64,000 nt of DNA from Pseudomonas sp. ICMP22404 (GCF_006227205.1 NZ_VCNG01000014.1:1-64000), one strand, 5' to 3'; counted from the first letter of the stretch, positions 26,192 to 34,772 are shown. Made by a program: numbers and translations. Notes: generated by a model from the sequence alone, not told the origin.

Positions 26192-27244
26192 ATGCGAATC
26201 GGACTGGTGGGCTACGGCAAGGGTGGACGATTCTTTCATGCGCCGCTGATCAGCAGTTTGCCGGGGGCGACGTTCGTGGGCGTGGTGACCCGGTCTCCCG
26301 AGCGCCGCCAGCAACTGGCGACCGAACATCCTGATGTCCAGGCTTTCGACACGCTGGAGCAACTGGTGGCGGCCGGTGTCGACGCGGTGGTGGTTTCCAC
26401 GCCTCTGGACGGTCGTCCGGCGGTGGTGATGGAGGCCATCGAGCGGGGCGTGGCGGTGGTCAGCGACAAACCTTTCGCCCCTGATGCCGCGCAGGCCGAG
26501 GCGATGGTGCTGGCCGCCGAGCGACGCAACGTGCCGCTGTGCGTGTACCAGAACCGGCGCTGGGACTCGGACTTCCTGACCGTGCGCAAATTGTTGGCGT
26601 CCGGTGTCCTGGGACAGGTCCTGCGGTTCGAGTCCAGTGTCGAGCGTTATTCGCCGACGTCGGTGGGCAAGGGCAGCGGTGGCGGATTCCTGCGTGACCT
26701 GGGCAGTCATCTGGTGGACCAGGCGTTGCAGCTGTTCGGGCCAGTGGTGCGAATCTACGCCGAACTGGACTACCGGCGGCCAGGCCAGGTTTTCGACAAT
26801 GGCTTCTTCATGTCCCTGACCCATGCCGACGGCGTGGTGTCGCACTTGAGTGGCAGTTGCCTGCAGAACGCGCCGCGTCCACGGTTCCGGGTCAGTGGTT
26901 CCGAGGGTTGTTATACCGTCGAGGGCCTGGACGGACAGGAGGCCCAGGCCCTGGCCGGTTTGAGCCCGGCCACAGAGGGCGAACGCTGGGGGACCGAAGA
27001 ACATCGACGCTGGGGCTGGTTCGAGCACGGCACCGAGCGTGAGCGGGTGACGTCGGAGCGGGGGTGCTGGATCGAGTTCTACCAGCGCCTGCAAACCGCA
27101 TTGCAGGGAACTGGCCCGCTGCCAGTCCAGCCCTGTGATGCACTGGCGACCACCCGAATCCTGGACGCTGCCCGGCAGAGCGCGGAGCGCCATGAAGTGG
27201 TGGTGTTAGCCACGCCCATTGGTCATGGAATAAAAAACGAATAA
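26192..27244 (+). CDS. Gfo/Idh/MocA dehydrogenase, IolW/YvaA-like, probable scyllo-inositol dehydrogenase
   Basis: This 350-residue protein has a Rossmann start (RIGLVGYGKGGRFFHAPLI) and the motifs NRRWDSDFLTVRKL and DLGSHLVDQALQLFG. These resemble the NADP-dependent scyllo-inositol dehydrogenase IolW (YvaA) and its relative YdgJ. It lacks the standard EKP motif in exact form, having SDKPFAPD. In this setting it probably interconverts scyllo-inositol and 2-keto-myo-inositol. The ATG at 26192 follows ACAAGGAGC; the open frame goes back to 26174. Confidence 0.8.
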   Translation: MRIGLVGYGKGGRFFHAPLISSLPGATFVGVVTRSPERRQQLATEHPDVQAFDTLEQLVAAGVDAVVVSTPLDGRPAVVMEAIERGVAVVSDKPFAPDAAQAEAMVLAAERRNVPLCVYQNRRWDSDFLTVRKLLASGVLGQVLRFESSVERYSPTSVGKGSGGGFLRDLGSHLVDQALQLFGPVVRIYAELDYRRPGQVFDNGFFMSLTHADGVVSHLSGSCLQNAPRPRFRVSGSEGCYTVEGLDGQEAQALAGLSPATEGERWGTEEHRRWGWFEHGTERERVTSERGCWIEFYQRLQTALQGTGPLPVQPCDALATTRILDAARQSAERHEVVVLATPIGHGIKNE

Positions 27245-27265
27245 AATTCTAAAATCTGTTGATAT

Positions 27266-27279
27266 GGAAAATATTTTCT
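27266..27279. promoter_or_regulatory. Candidate IolR operator, one mismatch
   Basis: GGAA-AATATT-TTCT differs at one base from the GGAA-N6-TTCC form seen before iolC. It lies 313 bases before ibpA in an AT-rich stretch. Confidence 0.45.
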
Positions 27280-27385
27280 AATAAAGTCTTTTCCAGGTTA
27301 CCGACATCCTGTTCCCGCTTGTGCAATGGCTTCTTAAACAAGCGGCGAACTCAACAAAAACAAGAAACACAGCCAGGTACCGTCG

Positions 27386-27538
27386 ATGAAAACCTTCAGC
27401 CGCTCTGCGTTTCATCTGTCACATCTGCTGCGCTTGTCCGCAGTCCTTCCCCTGTTCGAATCCCTGTGCATCCAGCGCAACGGCGCCGTGGTGTGTTGCA
27501 TGCCCGGTGCGCCCATCGTGCGTTTGCCCCGTTCCTGA
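27386..27538 (+). CDS. Possible 50-residue leader peptide or chance frame
   Basis: ATG at 27386 opens 50 codons beginning MKTFSRSAFHLSHLLRL and ending IVRLPRS, with the stop at 27536. The N-terminal half is basic then hydrophobic, but there is no clear cleavage site, and only a weak AGG lies eight bases before the ATG. It sits between the putative IolR site and ibpA. It may be a chance frame in a leader. Confidence 0.2.
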   Translation: MKTFSRSAFHLSHLLRLSAVLPLFESLCIQRNGAVVCCMPGAPIVRLPRS

Positions 27539-27591
27539 GCGCCGACACGCCTTATCCATAAAACCAACAAGAATGTGGAGAAAGACCGTTC

Positions 27592-28518
27592 ATGAAGACC
27601 AAGACCCGTATCGCCTCGTTGGCCCTGTCGTTGATGCTTGCCAGCGGCGCTGCCCTGGCGGACCTGAAGATTGGGGTCAGCATGTCGCAGTTCGACGACA
27701 CCTGGCTGACTTACCTGCGTGAGTCCATGGACAAGAAAGCCAAGTCCATGCCGGACGGCGTCAGCCTGCAGTTCGAAGACGCACGCAGTGATGTGGTCAA
27801 GCAATTGAGCCAGGTGGAAAGTTTCATCAGCCAGAAAGTCGACGCCATCATCGTCAACCCGGTGGACACCGCTGCGACCCAGCGCATCACCAAGTCCGCC
27901 GTGGCCGCCGGTATTCCGCTGGTCTACGTCAACCGTCGTCCCGATGACCTGAAACTGCCGGCGGGCGTGGTGACTGTTGCCTCGGACGACCTGGAAGCCG
28001 GCCGGATGCAGATGCAATACCTGGCGGACAAAATGGGGGGCAAGGGCGATATCGTGATCCTGCTGGGCGACCTGGCCAACAACTCCACCACCAACCGCAC
28101 CAAGGGCGTCAAGGAAGTGCTCGCCAAGTACCCGAACATCAAGATCGAACAGGAACAGACCGGCACCTGGTCCAGGGACAAGGGCATGACCCTGGTCAAC
28201 GACTGGCTGACCCAGGGGCGTGAGTTCAACGCCGTGGTGGCGAACAACGACGAGATGGCCATCGGCGCGTCCATGGCGCTCAAGGGCGCCGGCAAGGAGA
28301 AGGGCAGCGTTCTGATAGCCGGGGTCGACGGCACGCCGGATGGCTTGAACGCCGTGAAGAAGGGCGACATGGCGGTCTCGGTGTTCCAGGATGCCAAGGG
28401 CCAGGCCGACGGTTCGATCGACACGGCGGTGAAAATGATCAAGAAACAGCCGGTGGAGCAGGCCGTGTGGGTGCCGTATCGCCTGATCACGCCGGAAAAC
28501 GTCGACCAGTTCAAGTAA
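27592..28518 (+). CDS. ibpA: Periplasmic inositol-binding protein of ABC transporter
   Basis: This 308-residue protein has a signal peptide (MKTKTRIASLALSLMLASG, cleavage near AALA-DL) and a Peripla_BP_4 type I sugar-binding fold (KIGVSMSQFDDTWLTYL; VDAIIVNPVDTAATQ; GKGDIVILLGDLANNSTTNR; AGVDGTPDGLNAV). It binds the sugar outside the inner membrane and delivers it to IatP/IatA. Its place after the inositol catabolic genes indicates myo-inositol as substrate. The start follows a GTGGAGAAAGACC site. Confidence 0.88.
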   Translation: MKTKTRIASLALSLMLASGAALADLKIGVSMSQFDDTWLTYLRESMDKKAKSMPDGVSLQFEDARSDVVKQLSQVESFISQKVDAIIVNPVDTAATQRITKSAVAAGIPLVYVNRRPDDLKLPAGVVTVASDDLEAGRMQMQYLADKMGGKGDIVILLGDLANNSTTNRTKGVKEVLAKYPNIKIEQEQTGTWSRDKGMTLVNDWLTQGREFNAVVANNDEMAIGASMALKGAGKEKGSVLIAGVDGTPDGLNAVKKGDMAVSVFQDAKGQADGSIDTAVKMIKKQPVEQAVWVPYRLITPENVDQFK

Positions 28519-28598
28519 CGTTCCACGCACCACTGGTTCGACCACAACAATAAGCAGGCAAGGACGCCACGCCGACCTTGCCGAGGGAGTACCTGACC

Positions 28599-30152
28599 AT
28601 GTTTGCCTCAGCGATAGCTTCGAGCGCCCCGGCAATGACTGTCCAGCCGGGCGTATTACCTGACGAACCGTATCTGCTGGAAGTCGTCAATGTCAGCAAG
28701 GGATTTCCCGGCGTGGTGGCCTTGTCCGACGTGCAGTTGCGGGTACGTCCCGGCTCCGTCCTGGCCCTGATGGGCGAAAACGGCGCGGGTAAATCCACCC
28801 TGATGAAGATCATTGCCGGCATCTACCAGCCGGACGCCGGTGAACTGCGCCTGCGGGGCAGACCGGTCACCTTCGACACGCCCCTGGCGGCGCTGCAGGC
28901 CGGCATTGCGATGATCCACCAGGAACTGAACCTGATGCCCCACATGAGCATCGCCGAAAACATCTGGATCGGCCGCGAGCAGCTCAATGGCTTGCACATG
29001 ATCGACCACGGGGAGATGCACCGTTGCACCGCCAGGTTGCTGGAACGCCTGCGGATCAACCTCGACCCCGAGGATCTGGTGGGCAACCTGAGTATTGCCG
29101 AGCGGCAAATGGTGGAAATCGCCAAGGCGGTGTCCTATGACTCCGACATCCTGATCATGGACGAACCGACCTCGGCCATCACCGAAACGGAAGTCGCCCA
29201 CCTGTTCTCGATCATTGCCGACCTCAAGGCCCAAGGTAAGGGCATCATTTACATCACCCATAAAATGAACGAAGTGTTTGCTATCGCCGATGAAGTGGCG
29301 GTGTTTCGCGACGGCCGCTACATCGGCCTGCAACGGGCCGACAGCATGGACGGCGACAGTCTGATCTCGATGATGGTCGGACGGGAATTGAGCCAGCTGT
29401 TTCCGGAGCGGGACAAACCCATCGGCGAGTTGGTGCTGTCGGTGCGCGACCTGAGCCTGGACGGCGTTTTCAAGGGGGTCTCCTTCGACCTCCACGCCGG
29501 GGAGGTCCTCGGCATCGCCGGGCTGATGGGCTCGGGACGGACCAACGTGGCCGAGGCGATCTTCGGTGTCACGCCCAGTACCGGCGGCGAGATCTTGCTG
29601 GACGGCCAACCGGTGCGTATCACCGACCCGCACATGGCCATCGAGAAGGGCTTCGCCTTGTTGACCGAGGATCGCAAGCTCAGTGGGCTGTTCCCGTGCC
29701 TGTCGGTGCTGGAAAACATGGAAATGGCCGTGCTGCCCCATTACGTCGGCAACGGGTTCATCCAGCAGAAAGCCTTGCGCGCCTTGTGCGAAGACATGTG
29801 CAAGAAGCTGCGGGTCAAGACCCCGTCCCTGGAGCAGTGCATCGATACCCTGTCCGGCGGTAATCAACAGAAGGCGCTACTGGCCCGCTGGCTGATGACC
29901 AACCCGCGGATCCTGATCCTCGACGAACCGACCCGTGGCATCGACGTTGGCGCGAAGGCCGAGATCTACCGGCTCATTGCCTACCTCGCCGGCGAGGGCA
30001 TGGCAGTCATCATGATTTCCTCCGAACTGCCGGAAGTGCTGGGCATGAGCGACCGGGTCCTGGTGATGCACGAAGGTGACCTGATGGGCACCCTCGACCG
30101 GAGCGAAGCGACCCAGGAGCGGGTCATGCAACTGGCCTCCGGCCTGGCCTGA
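28599..30152 (+). CDS. iatA: Inositol ABC transporter, double ATPase subunit
   Basis: This 517-residue protein consists of two fused ABC domains, as in the sugar (CUT2) class. The first has Walker A GENGAGKST, signature LSIAERQMVEIAKA and Walker B ILIMDEPTS. The second has a degenerate Walker A (GLMGSGRTN), signature LSGGNQQKALLARW and ILILDEPTRGIDVGAK. A degenerate second Walker A is normal for the family. The ATG at 28599 follows GAGGGAG; a TTG at 28578 in frame is less likely because it would lie before that site. It energises uptake through IatP. Confidence 0.9.
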   Translation: MFASAIASSAPAMTVQPGVLPDEPYLLEVVNVSKGFPGVVALSDVQLRVRPGSVLALMGENGAGKSTLMKIIAGIYQPDAGELRLRGRPVTFDTPLAALQAGIAMIHQELNLMPHMSIAENIWIGREQLNGLHMIDHGEMHRCTARLLERLRINLDPEDLVGNLSIAERQMVEIAKAVSYDSDILIMDEPTSAITETEVAHLFSIIADLKAQGKGIIYITHKMNEVFAIADEVAVFRDGRYIGLQRADSMDGDSLISMMVGRELSQLFPERDKPIGELVLSVRDLSLDGVFKGVSFDLHAGEVLGIAGLMGSGRTNVAEAIFGVTPSTGGEILLDGQPVRITDPHMAIEKGFALLTEDRKLSGLFPCLSVLENMEMAVLPHYVGNGFIQQKALRALCEDMCKKLRVKTPSLEQCIDTLSGGNQQKALLARWLMTNPRILILDEPTRGIDVGAKAEIYRLIAYLAGEGMAVIMISSELPEVLGMSDRVLVMHEGDLMGTLDRSEATQERVMQLASGLA

Positions 30153-30185
30153 CGCGCCCGTTCAAAAAATAAAGTCGAGCAACAT

Positions 30186-30220
30186 TGTGGCGAGGGGATT
30201 TATCGAAACGTCGCACCGCC
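30186..30220. repeat. Single arm of the GTGGCGAGGGGATTTA repeat
   Basis: The sequence matches one arm of the elements at 11380 and 59074 (GTGGCGAGGGGATTTATCG, then AAACGTCGCACCGCCCC). Here the middle of the palindrome is missing, so the element looks like a deletion product. It lies between iatA and iatP. Confidence 0.7.
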
Positions 30221-30290
30221 CCGTTTTCGGGCCGCTACATCTCCCGGCAGAGAGCACTCCTCGCCAAAGAACAAAAAAAGGTGGATGGCT

Positions 30291-31313
30291 ATGAACGCAA
30301 TACTGGAAAACAAACCCACGGCCGCTTCGGCCAGGACGCGCCGGCGGTTGCCGACGGAACTGAGTATCTTCCTGGTACTGATCGGCATTGGCCTGGTGTT
30401 CGAGCTGTTCGGCTGGATCATGCGCGACCAGAGCTTCCTGATGAACTCCCAGCGCCTGGTCCTGATGATCCTGCAGGTGTCGATCATCGGCCTGCTGGCC
30501 ATCGGCGTGACCCAGGTCATCATCACCACCGGTATCGATCTGTCGTCCGGTTCCGTGCTGGCGCTGTCGGCGATGATTGCCGCCAGCCTGGCCCAGACCT
30601 CGGACTTCGCCCGAGCGGTGTTCCCGTCGCTGACTGACTTGCCGGTCTGGATCCCGGTGGTGGCCGGGCTGGGCGTGGGACTGCTGGCCGGGGCGATCAA
30701 TGGCAGCATCATCGCCATCACCGGCATCCCGCCCTTTATCGCGACGCTCGGCATGATGGTGTCGGCCCGGGGCCTGGCGCGTTACTACACCGAAGGTCAG
30801 CCGGTGAGCATGTTGTCGGATTCCTACACCGCCATCGGGCATGGCGCCATGCCGGTGATCATCTTCCTGGTGGTGGCGGTGATTTTCCATATCGCCCTGC
30901 GCTACACCAAGTACGGCAAATACACCTATGCCATCGGCGGCAACATGCAGGCGGCGCGTACCTCGGGGATCAACGTCAAGCGGCATCTGGTCATTGTCTA
31001 CAGCATCGCCGGGCTGCTGGCCGGCCTCGCCGGAGTGGTGGCCTCGGCGCGGGCCGCGACCGGACAGGCCGGCATGGGCATGTCCTATGAGCTGGATGCG
31101 ATTGCCGCAGCCGTGATCGGCGGCACCAGCCTGGCCGGTGGTGTAGGGCGCATCACCGGGACGGTGATCGGGGCGCTGATTCTTGGCGTCATGGCCAGCG
31201 GCTTCACCTTCGTGGGTGTCGATGCCTACATCCAGGACATCATCAAGGGGCTGATCATTGTGGTCGCGGTGGTCATCGACCAGTACCGCAACAAGCGCAA
31301 ACTCAAGCGTTAA
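30291..31313 (+). CDS. iatP: Inositol ABC transporter, permease subunit
   Basis: This inner-membrane protein of 340 residues has about eight to ten hydrophobic helices and the BPD_transp_2 signatures TTGIDLSSGSVLALSAM, GIPPFIATLGMM, YAIGGNMQAARTSGI and AVIGGTSLAGGVGRITGTVIGAL. The ATG at 30291 is chosen because AAGGTGG lies six bases before it; an in-frame ATG at 30285 would be only one base from that site. It is followed by a hairpin terminator. Confidence 0.88.
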   Translation: MNAILENKPTAASARTRRRLPTELSIFLVLIGIGLVFELFGWIMRDQSFLMNSQRLVLMILQVSIIGLLAIGVTQVIITTGIDLSSGSVLALSAMIAASLAQTSDFARAVFPSLTDLPVWIPVVAGLGVGLLAGAINGSIIAITGIPPFIATLGMMVSARGLARYYTEGQPVSMLSDSYTAIGHGAMPVIIFLVVAVIFHIALRYTKYGKYTYAIGGNMQAARTSGINVKRHLVIVYSIAGLLAGLAGVVASARAATGQAGMGMSYELDAIAAAVIGGTSLAGGVGRITGTVIGALILGVMASGFTFVGVDAYIQDIIKGLIIVVAVVIDQYRNKRKLKR

Positions 31314-31334
31314 CGATTGCCCTGTTGCGACAAA

Positions 31335-31362
31335 GCGCCACGCCTGACCCGCGTGGCGTTGC
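31335..31362 (+). terminator. Rho-independent-like terminator after iatP
   Basis: CGCCACGC (31336-31343) pairs with GCGTGGCG (31351-31358) around a seven-base loop, and is followed by TTGCCATTTG. It starts 22 bases after the iatP stop. The T tract is weak. Confidence 0.6.
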
Positions 31363-31639
31363 CATTTGTCTTCTTAATACAGCCATTACACCGAATTTCT
31401 TGTTATAAACGCACTCCGATGACCGCCAGAAGCCTGTCAGAGAACATTTGAAGGGGTTGTCGGACATTTTCCCATGTTTTCGGTTGCTGAGGCCTCGACT
31501 CGGCCTTAGACTGCCGCCCCTCGTAAATTGAGTGCCGGGTGGCGCTTGGAATAGACGGCGCCTTCCTGACGAGCGTGGCAGCTGCGCTGCGGGACGCTCC
31601 ATAATTCGCCTTAATGCACGTTTTTTTATAGAGATATCA
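31363..31639. promoter_or_regulatory. Upstream region of the DksA-like gene
   Basis: This gap holds no gene with a ribosome binding site. It ends with a T-rich run and a short AT-rich leader (TTTTTTTATAGAGATATCA) directly before the ATG at 31640. GAG is the only visible ribosome-site-like sequence. A promoter must lie here, but no clear minus-35/minus-10 pair was identified. Confidence 0.3.
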
Positions 31640-32044
31640 ATGACAAAGGAAAAGTTGCTGGCCATGCCGGCGGATGACTACATGAACGCCGAGCAGCTGG
31701 CTTTCTTCACCAAGCTGTTGCAGAACATGAAAGTCGAAACCCACGAGCGCATCGAACAGAACCGAATCGCCATTGAAAGCCTGGATTCCCCGGCTGACCC
31801 GGCCGACGCTGCTTCCGTAGAAGAAGAGCGTACCTGGCTGGTCAACGCCATCGATCGTGACCAGCGCATGCTGCCCCAGCTGGAGCAGGCCCTGGACCGT
31901 ATCAACGACGAAAGCTTCGGCTGGTGCGACGACAGCGGCGAGCCGATCGGCCTCAAGCGCCTGCTGATCAGCCCGACCACCAAGTACTGCATCGAAGCTC
32001 AGGAACGTCACGAGCAGATCGACAAGCACCAGCGCCAGGCCTGA
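31640..32044 (+). CDS. DksA/TraR-family RNA polymerase-binding protein with incomplete zinc site
   Basis: This 134-residue protein has the coiled coil and the tip motif DPADAASVEEE, which keeps the two aspartates needed by DksA. The zinc finger reads GWCDDSGEPIG and YCIEAQERHE: a C-S-C-A set instead of four cysteines. That resembles DksA2-type proteins, which work without zinc. It probably modulates transcription with ppGpp, perhaps under zinc or oxidative stress. The start at 31640 gives MTKEKLLAMPADDYMN, the expected N-terminus; the frame continues back to 31532 without a site. Confidence 0.83.
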   Translation: MTKEKLLAMPADDYMNAEQLAFFTKLLQNMKVETHERIEQNRIAIESLDSPADPADAASVEEERTWLVNAIDRDQRMLPQLEQALDRINDESFGWCDDSGEPIGLKRLLISPTTKYCIEAQERHEQIDKHQRQA

Positions 32045-32087
32045 TCCTCGACCTGCCATTCGCGATACCGAAGGCTGCATAGACCTT

Positions 32088-32110
32088 GGGCGAGGGAGCT
32101 TGCTCCCGCC
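32088..32110. terminator. Short GC hairpin after the DksA-like gene
   Basis: GGGAGC-TT-GCTCCC at 32094-32107 is flanked by GGC/GCC and forms a stable stem. There is no T tract, so termination is uncertain. Confidence 0.35.
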
Positions 32111-32181
32111 AAGTTGCGTAGCGGCCTTCGAAAAATCTCTACACCTGCGTTGATCTGCTGCAAGAACGCGACTAATGGACC

Positions 32182-33852
32182 ATGGATAATGGCTCGGTAG
32201 TGGCGTTTAATGCTGACATAACAACGAGAAGTGTGGTGACGAAGATGGCGACAGACGGATCTCTGGCGGCGGTGCCTGCCTCGGTATCTGCTACAGAAAG
32301 CACGGCGCGCTGGCTGACGCCGACCTTGCAGAGTCTTGCCCTGACCTTGCTGCTGTGCGGCATTGTGCTGGGAGGCTGGTCGCTGTACCTGGGCCTGCCC
32401 CTGGCGATGCTGATCGTCTGGTTGCCGCGCCTGCGCTCGCGTCTGGTTACAGCACCGCAATCCTCGCCTGGCTCTGGCTCATTGGCCGAGCTGACCCGTG
32501 ACCTGTCCTACACCACCAGTCATAACGCGTTGTCGGCCGCCGGTGTCGCCTATTCGGTCAGGCAACTGGCCGGCAAGGTCCAGTCGCAACTCGATGCGGC
32601 GGCGCAGATTGTCAGCAATGCCGAAGCGATGATCGTCACCGAACAGGCCACCTCTCAACTCAGCCAGCAAGCCCTGGGGGCTGCCAGCGAAGCCCATCGC
32701 AGCAGCGTTGCCGGGCGCAGCGAACTGGTGGAGTCCATCAGCCGCATGCACCAGCTCAGCCAGCGGGCAAACGACAGCCGCGAGCTGATCGAAGCGTTGA
32801 GCGTGCGCAGCGACGAGATCCAGCGGGTCAGCCTGGTGATTCAGTCGATTGCCAGCCAGACCAACCTGCTGGCGTTGAACGCGGCCATCGAAGCGGCGCG
32901 GGCCGGCGAGCATGGCCGTGGGTTCGCGGTGGTGGCCGATGAAGTCCGTGGTCTGGCGGGGCGCACGGCGGCGGCGACCGGCGAGGTCGGGGTCATGGTG
33001 GCGGACATCCAGCAGCGCACCGCCCAGGTGGTCGAGCAGATCCGCCAGTTGGCCGCCGATCTGGACAGCGGTGTGCAGCAGGTCGAGCACACGGGCCAGC
33101 ATCTGGAGAACATTGCCCGGCTCGCGGCCGGGGTCGAAACCCAGGTCAGCGCCATCGCCCAGGGCACCGACACCAACCGCGAGCAACTCGACAGCCTGTT
33201 CCACGCCATCGAGCAGATGCGCAGCGACCTGTCCATCAGCGACCAGCAGACTCAACGTCTGGCCGAGGCGGCCGTGCAGATGGAAGGCCAGGCTGAAACC
33301 ATCAGCGAGCGCCTGGCCGAGGTGGGTCTCGACGATTATCACCAACGGGTCTATGACCTGGCGCGTGAAGGCGCGAGTCAGATCGCCGCGCAATTCGAGG
33401 CGGATATCGATCAGGGGCGTATCAGTCTGGAGGATCTGTTCGATCGTAACTACCAGGCCATTCCCAATACCCATCCCGCCAAGTTCCAGACCCGTTTCGA
33501 CCGTTATACCGATCAGGTCCTGCCGGCCATCCAGGAACCTTTGCTCGCCCGGCACGAAGGCCTGGTGTTTGCGATTGCCTGCACCCAGCAGGGGTATGTG
33601 CCTACCCACAACAAAGTCTTCAGCCAGCCGTTGACCGGCGATCCCGCCGTTGACACGCTGAACAACCGTACCAAGCGCAAGTTCTCCGATCGGACCGGGA
33701 TTCGATGCGGCAGTCACCAGCAGCCGGTGCTGTTGCAGACCTACACCCGCGACACGGGCGAGCTGATGCATGACCTGTCCGTGCCCATCATGCTCAAGGG
33801 CCGCCACTGGGGTGGGTTGCGGTTGGGTTATAAGCCCGAGAAGCCGCGCTAG
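32182..33852 (+). CDS. Methyl-accepting chemotaxis protein with C-terminal sensor-like domain
   Basis: The protein has 556 residues. Two closely spaced hydrophobic segments at about 45-85 are joined by a very short loop, so there is no large periplasmic domain. The signalling hairpin is at about residues 225-270 (ASQTNLLALNAAIEAARAGEHG; GFAVVADEVRGLAGRT). The C-terminal 160 residues form an extra domain (QPLTGDPAVDTLNNRTKRKFSDR; LQTYTRDTGELMHDLSVPI; KGRHWGGLRLGYKP) seen at the end of many Pseudomonas chemoreceptors. The order, signalling domain before sensor-like domain, is unusual compared with textbook receptors. The start is uncertain: 32182 has no good ribosome site, and ATG 32245 is an alternative. 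Confidence 0.83.
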   Translation: MDNGSVVAFNADITTRSVVTKMATDGSLAAVPASVSATESTARWLTPTLQSLALTLLLCGIVLGGWSLYLGLPLAMLIVWLPRLRSRLVTAPQSSPGSGSLAELTRDLSYTTSHNALSAAGVAYSVRQLAGKVQSQLDAAAQIVSNAEAMIVTEQATSQLSQQALGAASEAHRSSVAGRSELVESISRMHQLSQRANDSRELIEALSVRSDEIQRVSLVIQSIASQTNLLALNAAIEAARAGEHGRGFAVVADEVRGLAGRTAAATGEVGVMVADIQQRTAQVVEQIRQLAADLDSGVQQVEHTGQHLENIARLAAGVETQVSAIAQGTDTNREQLDSLFHAIEQMRSDLSISDQQTQRLAEAAVQMEGQAETISERLAEVGLDDYHQRVYDLAREGASQIAAQFEADIDQGRISLEDLFDRNYQAIPNTHPAKFQTRFDRYTDQVLPAIQEPLLARHEGLVFAIACTQQGYVPTHNKVFSQPLTGDPAVDTLNNRTKRKFSDRTGIRCGSHQQPVLLQTYTRDTGELMHDLSVPIMLKGRHWGGLRLGYKPEKPR

Positions 33853-33878
33853 GTTTCCATTTGGATAGAGCAGGCTCA

Positions 33879-34032
33879 CCGCTGATCGCGAGCAGGCTCG
33901 CTCCCACAGGGGATTTGTGGTGTTCGCGGATCTTGCGGCCACCGAAGGCCACTGTGGGAGCGAGCCTGCTCGCGATAGCGGTGGACCAGCTTGCATCGAT
34001 ACCGGGAAGTGCCACCGCCATCGCGAGCAAGC
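33879..34032. repeat. Cluster of three REP copies
   Basis: A reverse copy (33882-33908), a forward copy (33952-33981) and a decayed reverse copy (34012-34032, ATCGCGAGCAAGCCC, lacking the CTCCCAC end) lie between the chemoreceptor and the convergent DUF2789 gene. Confidence 0.85.
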
Positions 34033-34050
34033 CCGGATGCTGTCGAGCCG

Positions 34051-34287
34051 CTATTTACCGTCGTGCAGGCGCACGTTCAGTTGATCCACCAACACCGCTT
34101 CTTCGCCATCGGCGAGCAGCCATTCCCGTAGCAGGTCCTTCTGCTGATCCGACCAGAAGTCGGCCTCCACCAGTTTTGTTTCCGGGTCCAGGGGGTGTGC
34201 CACGATGAAGTTGTCGATGGCTTTGTCATCCGAGGGCAGGCCCAGTTGGTCGAACAGGGTCTTGAGTTCGTGGGAGGGTTGTTCCAT
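34051..34287 (-). CDS. DUF2789 protein
   Basis: This 78-residue acidic protein (SHELKTLFDQLGLPSDDKAIDNFI; ADFWSDQQKDLLREWLLADGEEAVLVDQLN) matches the DUF2789 family, common in Pseudomonas and of unknown function. The ATG at 34287 follows AAAGGAGAACCCC. It stands alone, with short flanking gaps. Confidence 0.8.
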   Translation of the reverse strand: MEQPSHELKTLFDQLGLPSDDKAIDNFIVAHPLDPETKLVEADFWSDQQKDLLREWLLADGEEAVLVDQLNVRLHDGK

Positions 34288-34368
34288 GGGGTTCTCCTTT
34301 GGGCATGCGCCGTCATGGCGCTTCGGTTGCGTCCCTTTATCTGAGGCAGGCGCGCGTCAGGAGTTCGA

Positions 34369-34617
34369 TTATTGCTGTGTTCCGGCACTTCGCTCGAGAT
34401 ACCTGGCCAGGTAGCAGGCTTCGTTATGATCAGTGCGGAAACCTCTTACACGTCCAGTGGATGTTTCTTCAATATGGAAAAAACACTTACCGGCCAGGAC
34501 GACCCGATAACGCGGTTGAATCAGCGAGAGCGGCAGGTAGTCGACGCCGTCAAAGGCGTCATGGGTGTTGACGATGCGAGGGGTGATGGGGTGGATCAAG
34601 GTTGTGAAAGTGCCCAT
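34369..34617 (-). CDS. Conserved hypothetical protein
   Basis: This 82-residue protein begins MGTFTTLIHPITPRIVN and ends CYLARYLERSAGTQQ. No domain is recognised. The start at 34617 is chosen because AAAGGAATTCAC lies just before it; the frame extends to 34677. The cysteine-containing ACYLARYLE region and the LAGKCFFHI strand suggest a small compact fold. Function is unknown. Confidence 0.55.
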   Translation of the reverse strand: MGTFTTLIHPITPRIVNTHDAFDGVDYLPLSLIQPRYRVVLAGKCFFHIEETSTGRVRGFRTDHNEACYLARYLERSAGTQQ

Positions 34618-34772
34618 GTGAATTCCTTTTCTATGGTTTACCGACGAATTGCCAAGTATTTCAAGTAGTCTCCGCACCTCCGGCTGCTCTAGAATCGATA
34701 GCGCTGTATGGACGGTTGCGCCTATCTAAAGCAATTTTTTTTAGGCTCGATGTCAGAAAAATGCTTTTTTAA

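Larger units (their letters stand above)
27245..27591. other. Gap before the inositol ABC transporter
   Basis: This 347-base region starts AT-rich with an IolR-like dyad (27266-27279), suggesting that the transporter has its own promoter. It also contains a 50-codon open frame at 27386-27538. Nothing else is recognisable. Confidence 0.6.
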
